Below, one piece after another: positions 57,731 to 64,000 of a stretch of DNA of 64,000 nt; position 1 is the first letter of the stretch, and each line of letters opens with the position of its first letter. The notes under the pieces were generated by a model, which ran no database searches, was not told where the DNA came from, and was given only the letters and a program-made list of their open reading frames with translations. A program made the position numbers and the translations under genes. Source of the DNA: Hevea brasiliensis. Lineage: Eukaryota > Streptophyta > Magnoliopsida > Malpighiales > Euphorbiaceae. The stretch is taken from positions 39,402,853 to 39,466,852 of the forward strand of contig NC_079510.1 of NCBI RefSeq assembly GCF_030052815.1, in the 5' to 3' direction.

Positions 57731-60700
57731 TGTAACATCCTCCCGGTAGCAACTCCATACATTCTACTGTTCCAGTGACCGGTGTCGGTTCGGACAGCTA
57801 GAACGTCCAGAAAAATATTTAAACTAAAGTCAGGAACCATAATTAACTCAAATATTAATAAGAAAATTTTAGTAAAAATTTTAGAAATAAAATACAACCA
57901 AGTCAAATGAGCCGGTGCCCAAGCGATAGGTAACCGGAGGGAAGTTGCGGTTCTCGCAACTAGGAACCCTAGACCCGAGTAAAAATTCATAAAATAATTT
58001 TTGGGACTCCAGAGAAGGGTCATTGAGGTTCCTATGGCATTAGAATGCCAAGAAAATATTTAGAAAAATTTTTCAATCGGTACAGATAATTTTGACCCGT
58101 TAACCCAAACGGAGAGCATTTTGGTCATTTCGCCTTCAGAGGTGATTTTTGGCCGACTTGTCCAGTTAAGTAAATAATTATAATGATCTAAAATATGAAT
58201 AAATATTGCTAAAAATTGAATTGAAAATGAGTAGAGAAAAGAAGAAAAGAAAATGAAGGAAAATGCTTAATTATGACATATGATGATGTCATTTAAAAGC
58301 CCCCTCCAATCACCATTTGACAAACCAATAAAAAGAGATAAAAATGACTTAAAATGAGATAAAAAAAACAAAGGAAAGCAGCAGTTTCCTTCTCCATACG
58401 GGCTGGAATAAGAGAGAAAGAGAGAGAAAAGGAAAAGAAAGAAAGAAAGGAAGAAGGAGAAGGAGATGAATAGTAGCAGAAAAAAGGGTTCAGCAGGGCA
58501 GCATGTTTCTCTTCCGTCCAGGTGAGTTTGGCTCAACATCTATGGCTGATTTTTGGATATGTTTTAGGTATGTATGTGTGGAAGTTATGGTTAAAATTTG
58601 GTGATTTTTCAACGGTTGGATTTGGAGAAATATATTGTTGAACACAGGCTGTCTGTAGGTTGAATTCTGAATTTTGGCTACTGAAATTTGAGAAAAATAA
58701 ATAGTTAGGATGCTTATAAAATTATGAAATTTGGTACAAATGATATTTGGGATGTTGAGGCTGCTGGGTTAAAATTTGGTGAATTTTAGACTTGTGGTTT
58801 ATGAGATATAAATTGTTTTGCATGAGCTGTCTGAGTAAGACTGATTTCTGCAACAATTCAGATTTTGAAGGGTTGAATGAATGTTTTGATATCTCATGAT
58901 ATAGAGATTATTTGATGCTAAAATTTTTACTGATATTGTATAGGGATGTCTAGAATATATGGTTAAAATTTGGGATTTATCTAACGGTTAGATCATTATA
59001 TATAAATTTGAATGCACAAGCTGCCAGATTGGGTATTAATGGGTGGTTGTGGATTTAAGATTTATGATAGGAGTTTAGTCCAATTTAAGGGGAAATGCTG
59101 TTGAATTTTTATTGGATATTTAATTTAGGAAAGTGAAGTTATAATTGATTATGATTATTATGATTCTAGGGGAAATCTTGAAGAATAACAAGCTCAAGGT
59201 TGGTTTCAAAAAGGTTAGTGCCTACTTATATATATACTTCTTTGATTCCATGTTAGAAGCTTGAAATAAGTGAGAAATTGTAAATTAAATGAATAAAAGT
59301 TAAGTGTATGCATCCCTTGAATTTTGGCAGCCCTAAGGAAGGAACAAGATTGAGTGTTTTGATGGACTTGGAGTGCACTAGAGATTATGTTTAAAGTGTA
59401 TAAACATAAGGATAATGAAGTAGTTGGTTAATTAAGGTAGATTGTGTAAATTTTGAATTTAAGCTAGGGTTTTGGGAGTGAGAATTTGATTTGGCTTATG
59501 GAATGATTAGTGGACATTCTAATGGTCAATTAGTGACCATTTAAGGCAAGTAAATCATAATTTGAAGTGAGCTAATGCATGGTAAACTGAAATGGGAAGG
59601 CTGCCAAGAGACAGCAGAAATGAGGCTGTGAGTCCAGCATGTTTGGACTGCCATATCTTTGGCTGTGTAGGTCCAATTGGTGTTTGTCCAATTGGACATG
59701 AAACTAGGCTTATAATGGCACATTTTTGCTGAAGAAACCATGCCCAAAAGACCAAAGCAAGAGGACCAAAACTTGGCCCCAATCCGGATACCCTGCAAAC
59801 AGCCCCTGCAGAAATGACCAAATGAACAGTAACTGTTCATTTGGCCATAACTCACTGTAGATATGGTCAATTGACCTGAAATTTTTACAGCAACAAGATA
59901 AGATATAGACAAACAACTTTCATGAAGGACACCAATCTAAATTATGCCATTAACCTAATCAAATCATTGAGCAAAGTGAAGTTTACTGTACTGAGATTTC
60001 CAGAATTTTCATTTGAGCAGGAATGTTTGGATGGCTATAACTCTCTCTAGAAAACTCGGATTTAGGCGATTATTGAACCGATGAAAACCTAAGGCATAGT
60101 AGAACATTTCATATGAAGAAAGTTAGGCCAAATTATGAACTTAACTTGATCAAATTACTGACCAAATTTGGACCAAAATCTGCCAAAACCCAAAAGTGCA
60201 GCATGAACAGTGCACGTGAACAGTAAACTTATTTTGGCCATAACTTGAGCTACAAAACTCCAAATGGAGTGATTCAAAAAAGGAAATTCAACTAGACAGA
60301 ATAAGGAACAACTTTCATGTTTACCATTTCCTCAAATTCCCACTGTAAAAATAACAAATGGAACAGTAAAGATGAAGCACCAAATCTAAAAATTGTGTTC
60401 AATTAGCATTAAGCTTAGAAATGGTATTGGCAACCAATACCAACAAGTTTCAAATACAAAATGTGGTATGTTTGGGGTGTTAAAACCAATACACCTATTT
60501 TCTATCCAAAAGTCAATATTTTTGTTGACCAATGAGGTGAATAGTGACACCAAAATCAAAAATTGGCAATTTTGCCAAAATGACCTAAGCTTTGAGAAAG
60601 TGACCAAAACCAACAAGTTTTGAATACAAAATGTGGTATGTTGGGAGTACTAAAACCAATGTACCTATTGTTTATGCAAAAGTCAACATTTTAGTTGACT

Positions 60701-61955
60701 AATGAAATGAATAGTGACATGAAAACTTGAAATTCAAAATTTGTGAAACTTAAAAGTGCAAAATGCCCTAGTAGGCCTAATGTGATTGGTTTGGATAGAT
60801 TGGCATGCCAATAGGGTATTGTTTTAGCAGTACTGCGAAAGGCTTTATGCCTATATTCATGGCTTTATGCCCGTATTCATGGCTTTTATGCCCGTATTCA
60901 TGGCTTTTATGCCCGATTATGTGATATCATGGCTTTTTAGCCATACTGACTGCATACGTGGTAGACGCTCAAGGCCCCATGGTATGACGCCCGAGGCACC
61001 GCGGTGTCCAAAGTGCCAACGACCCGTTATCCATCCGATCGTCCAAAGATAGGTTACTTGGGCATGGAAAAGTATAATCAGAATCGAACTGATTGTTAAA
61101 GAAAATACGAAAATTAATTATCAGGAATGATTATGATAGAATACAAAGAAACTCAAGATCATGAAGAAAATAATTAACGAAATGCATGAAGAAGTTAATA
61201 TCATAAAACATAATTAGCCCTCGACTAAACAACAAGTTAGTAATTATTCATTTCTTATGAACACAATAGCAAGGAAATTATTATTTTTTTATTTGCATAT
61301 TATATTTTCTTGTATTATTGGCACCACTAAGCTTTATGCTTAGCGCGTCGCTTTTGCAACGCGTAGGTACTGAAGATTTGGACAGAGGGGCCCAGAGACC
61401 ACAGATTCGGTAAGGCGGTTCACGCTCAGCATAGTGTCCGTGTCACCTCACCATCCACAGTGCATTGGTAGACCACTAGGTTTCATTTTGACATTTTGTA
61501 ACTAATTTCTATTTTCTCATATGTATTTGAACTTATGGAATGTATTTTGAGGTTCATGTAAATAATGAAAAATCGTATTAACGAATGTAAAAGTGAATGT
61601 TTATCTGTGATTTATGCATGATATCACATGAGATGAATGATTGAGAAATGAATGGTGAAAAATGTTGAGATTTTGATATTGAAGTTTGAGAGTGATGAGA
61701 TGATTGAATATGATCATAGGAAGTGTTTTTCACAGGTTCCGAAGAACTGTTTTCTCCATTTTTAGCCGGTACTTTGCCGGATTTTCTATAAAATTCTCGG
61801 AACCTCAAATAAATTACAATTTCAATAAATGAATTATATTTCACAAGTTATTTTCAAAACTATGATAAAAATGAATTAAGATAACATAGAGTGCTCCGGC
61901 ACACTGAGTGGCATAACTTGCTCGGCTACACTGTAGTCGGGTAAGGGGTGTCACA
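57731..61955 (+). mobile_element. solo LTR, 4225 bp
   Basis: It runs from TGTAACATCCTCCCGG to GGTAAGGGGTGTCACA with a perfect 5 bp TSD, ctttt (57726-57730 and 61956-61960). It aligns with the 35368-38490 copy but is 1.1 kb longer, with extra sequence at about 58400-59210, a ~170 bp duplication at 60440-60720 and a short tandem array at 60841-60920. There are no internal genes. Overlapping short antisense frames are shared with the other copies by descent and are not supported as genes. Confidence 0.87.
60841..60920. repeat. ~21-22 bp tandem repeat, 4 units
   Basis: The unit is ATTCATGGCTTTTATGCCCG with minor variants. In other family members the place holds a single GGCATTATGCCATTCTGTG-like sequence (7807, 37510), so the expansion is specific to this copy. 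Confidence 0.9.
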
Positions 61956-61960
61956 CTTTT

Positions 61961-62585
61961 GTCCCTTTTTCTCTAATCCAATGGTTGAGGGTTTTGCCTT
62001 ATATAATGGATCCAAGGGCTAGAAATAAAAGGTGTTGAATCTATTATTTACTTTGATCCCATGGTCCAAAGTCCATCCTTACAAGTGAAATCAAAAGTGC
62101 AGATTGGGACGTACCAAAATGTTTTAACTGCCTCAGATCCAACGGTTCGGACCCTTGTTTTGAAATGAAGTGGATGGTGGAGATTAGATTGTAACCGAAA
62201 TGCTTTAACAAACTCAAATCTGCTGGTAGAGAATGCTGACTACGTAGATTGAGGGTTATGGGTCAAAGTAACTTTTGTTGATTTTCCAACCTCCCGATCT
62301 ATTTGATCTGTCGATCTTTAACCAATCCTATCTTTGTATCTTCCGCCTTCACGTCTGATCTCCTGTTACATTTTCAATCTCTTCATCTATTCTCTTCATC
62401 TATTCTCCATTGGTACACTTTGAAAATCAGGAAGGCATTAAATTCTTCACTTCCCAAAGCGTCGGTTAAGGTTTCGATAGTATTAAATATTGAGGCCTAT
62501 ATATACCAGGAGGAAAACTCTGTCATTTGCACCTTCACACTTTTCCTCTCCGGTTTATTTCTGGCATGTTCTTCCCTATGCCTTG
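61961..62585 (+). repeat. unclassified LTR-like repeat, right part
   Basis: Continues the repeat that was interrupted at 57731. It includes a TTATATAATGG motif at 61999-62009 as a possible TATA box. It is interrupted again at 62586 by another LTR-family member. The 95-codon frame at 62303-62590 crosses the repeat boundary and is not credible as a gene. Confidence 0.5.
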
Positions 62586-63742
62586 TGTAACATCCCTATG
62601 TTCATTAGGTCAATACATTCCACTATTCCAGTGACCAATGTCTGTTCGGATAGTCGGGATGTCTAGACGTATATCTGTATCATCTAGAAAAGCCCTGAAT
62701 AAAAATTAATAGCAAATACATGAAGATAAAATTGAAATAAGAAAAACAAAGCATAAAGAGTTAAATGAGCCAACACCACAACGATGGGTGATCGAACCAG
62801 GAATTGACTGCGAGGTCAGTTATAACCCTAATTTCGTATGGGACATTATGACACCGCAGGCTTAGGAATAATTGCGAAACTAGTGGAAATGAGAGAACCA
62901 CAGAAAAGAATTGAGAACAAGGTCAAATAATTATATCAGGGTTCAGGAAGCAATACAATGCTATTAGTAAATCGGACCAGACCGGTAAGGGGCAATTCGG
63001 TCAATTCACCCTTAGAGGTAACTTTTGGCCTAAATGTCTAATAAAATGTAGGAAATTAAAATATTAAAAACTAAGTTCAAATTGAAGAGGTGAAGAAAAG
63101 GAAAGGAGAAATGAAATGGAAAATTCAAAAATTTAAAAGAATTATGACATCATGCATGACACAAGCATGATGCAATAAATTTTAATTTTAAAATTTGAAA
63201 AATTTGGGATAATTTATAACAATTAAAAAGTCAAATTAAGAAAAAAAAATTGTCTTCATTCCCTCATCTTCAACCCGTCACCCTTTCTCTCTCATCTCTC
63301 TCACGTTCTCTCAAAAATCCACCATAAAAGCTTATTTTGAGCTTTTCTAAACCCTAATTTAGCCATAAATTCTCTACTTTCTTTAAGTAAAACTTGTGTT
63401 TGAGCCTTGGTAAGAAGATTTGAGTAAGAAAGGGAAGGAAAATTGAAGAATTTGGGGAGACTTGAAGTGATCAATTGAGGTATGATGCATGCATTTTAGA
63501 TCATCATTTAGGAGTAATTTTTGCACATAATTTACCCTTATTCATAGCTATTATTTTAGATATTAGTATATATTTAGTCAATTTTACAATTTTCACATTT
63601 CTTAGTTTAATTTTTGGAATTTATTTGTTTTGTAGGATAAATCTGGAGAAATTTGATGAATTTTGATCAGAGTAGCCATTTGGAGGAGATTAAAGTCGAA
63701 TTGCAAAAAATTTTGAAGTTGAAAAAAAAAAAAAAAAAATGG

Positions 63743-63836
63743 CCGAGAGCGACACAACCTGCAGCACAACCGAATTAGCTCATGTCGCAGGTTGTGTCGA
63801 TCGTCAGATATTCACGCCGAGAGCGACACAACCCGC
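63743..63836. repeat. direct and inverted copies of a GCGACACAACCTGC motif
   Basis: CCGAGAGCGACACAACCTGC at 63743-63762 recurs as CCGAGAGCGACACAACCCGC at 63817-63836. GCAGGTTGTGTCG at 63787-63799 is the exact inverse of 63750-63762, giving a 13 bp stem with a 24-base loop. Confidence 0.92.
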
Positions 63837-63965
63837 GACACAACTGACTCGGCTTATGTCGTTTTTACTGGAAAATTTTTGACGTGGCATTTCCGTTACT
63901 CCAGCCTTTTTACCTCACTTTCTTCGATCCTTCCCCTTTACCCATTCTAGAACAGTCCCCTTGCC

Positions 63966-63974
63966 TATATAAAG
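63966..63974 (+). promoter_or_regulatory. TATA box at the window's right end
   Basis: TATATAAAG lies in a G/C-flanked context (CCTATATAAAGTGCCC). A transcript would begin near 63995 or just beyond. It may be an LTR promoter or belong to the next gene; the window ends too soon to tell. Confidence 0.5.
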
Positions 63975-64000
63975 TGCCCTTTATCACTTTCTTTCCATAG

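Larger units (their letters stand above)
62586..64000 (+). repeat. fifth member of the solo-LTR family, left part only
   Basis: It starts TGTAACATCCCTATGTTC and keeps family blocks in order: CCAGTGACCAATGTCTGTTC (62629), a GATGGGTGATCGAACC region (62783) and AACCCTAATTTAGCC (63351). It is as diverged as copy B. The right end and TSD partner lie outside the window; the candidate left TSD is ccttg (62581-62585). The last ~270 bp hold repeated GAGCGACACAACC motifs and a TATA box not seen in the other members. Confidence 0.7.

Noticed and set aside
60841..60920. Regular short repeats resembling a CRISPR array
   Set aside because: Units abut directly without unique spacers, and this is a plant LTR sequence.
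57726..61960. Idea that the ctttt next to the solo LTR is the missing partner TSD of the gypsy LTR at 52927
   Set aside because: The solo LTR has its own ctttt on both sides, so its pair is complete. The match with 52922-52926 is a coincidence of a simple 5-base sequence.
62303..62590. 95-codon frame with hydrophobic stretches
   Set aside because: It crosses the boundary of an inserted LTR at 62586 and has no recognisable domain.

Overview
This is nuclear DNA from a flowering plant, almost certainly a eudicot. The evidence is plant-type Ty1/copia and Ty3/gypsy retrotransposons primed from initiator-Met tRNA, a leucine-rich-repeat receptor-like protein (RLP) of the Cf-9/EIX type, the spliced 3' end of a plant uridine kinase-like gene, MITEs, a TRIM element and AT-rich spacers. 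A woody member of Malpighiales, such as the Euphorbiaceae, is my impression only and was not tested. No complete, intact host gene lies in the window. At least two thirds of it is transposon-derived.

Left part (1-11620): a minus-strand copia element is cut by the window edge. It sits inside a long solo-LTR-like repeat (copy A), which sits inside an inverted relative (copy B), which abuts the last two exons of a uridine kinase-like / uracil phosphoribosyltransferase gene. Positions 11621-17563 are AT-rich spacer with foldback MITEs and a decayed minus-strand coding relic next to a TATA-bearing, direct-repeat promoter-like region. That relic is tentatively pararetrovirus-like.

Middle and right part (17564-52926): a tandemly duplicated RLP locus. 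Copy 1 has upstream sequence from 17564 and coding fragments at 32261-33136 and 46608-48845. Copy 2 has upstream sequence from about 48893 and coding fragments at 49255-50773 and 51919-52926. Each copy is broken by its own insertions. Copy 1 carries a 13.5 kb gypsy-type element with doubled LTRs in the upstream region, a Harbinger-type MITE in the upstream region, a 13.5 kb chromovirus inside the LRR-coding sequence (its own LTR holds a nested solo LTR), and a small MITE. Copy 2 carries a 1.1 kb TRIM and, at its broken 3' end, a truncated gypsy LTR. The sister copy supplies the unoccupied site in nearly every case, so boundaries and target-site duplications (TSDs) can be read directly.

Right end (52927-64000): a truncated gypsy LTR, an unclassified Tat/Ogre-like repeat with tandem ~85 bp units, a 4.2 kb solo LTR with a perfect 5 bp TSD, and the start of another member of the same LTR family, which carries a hairpin-forming motif and a TATA box at the window edge.

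The RLP fragments would encode a cell-surface immune-type receptor (signal peptide, LRRs, transmembrane helix, short tail without a kinase). Both copies have frameshifts and stops beyond the transposon insertions, so both look like pseudogenes. No new multi-gene system was found. The most useful observations are the paired filled and empty sites, the doubled LTR architecture, the long solo-LTR family and the possible pararetroviral relic.
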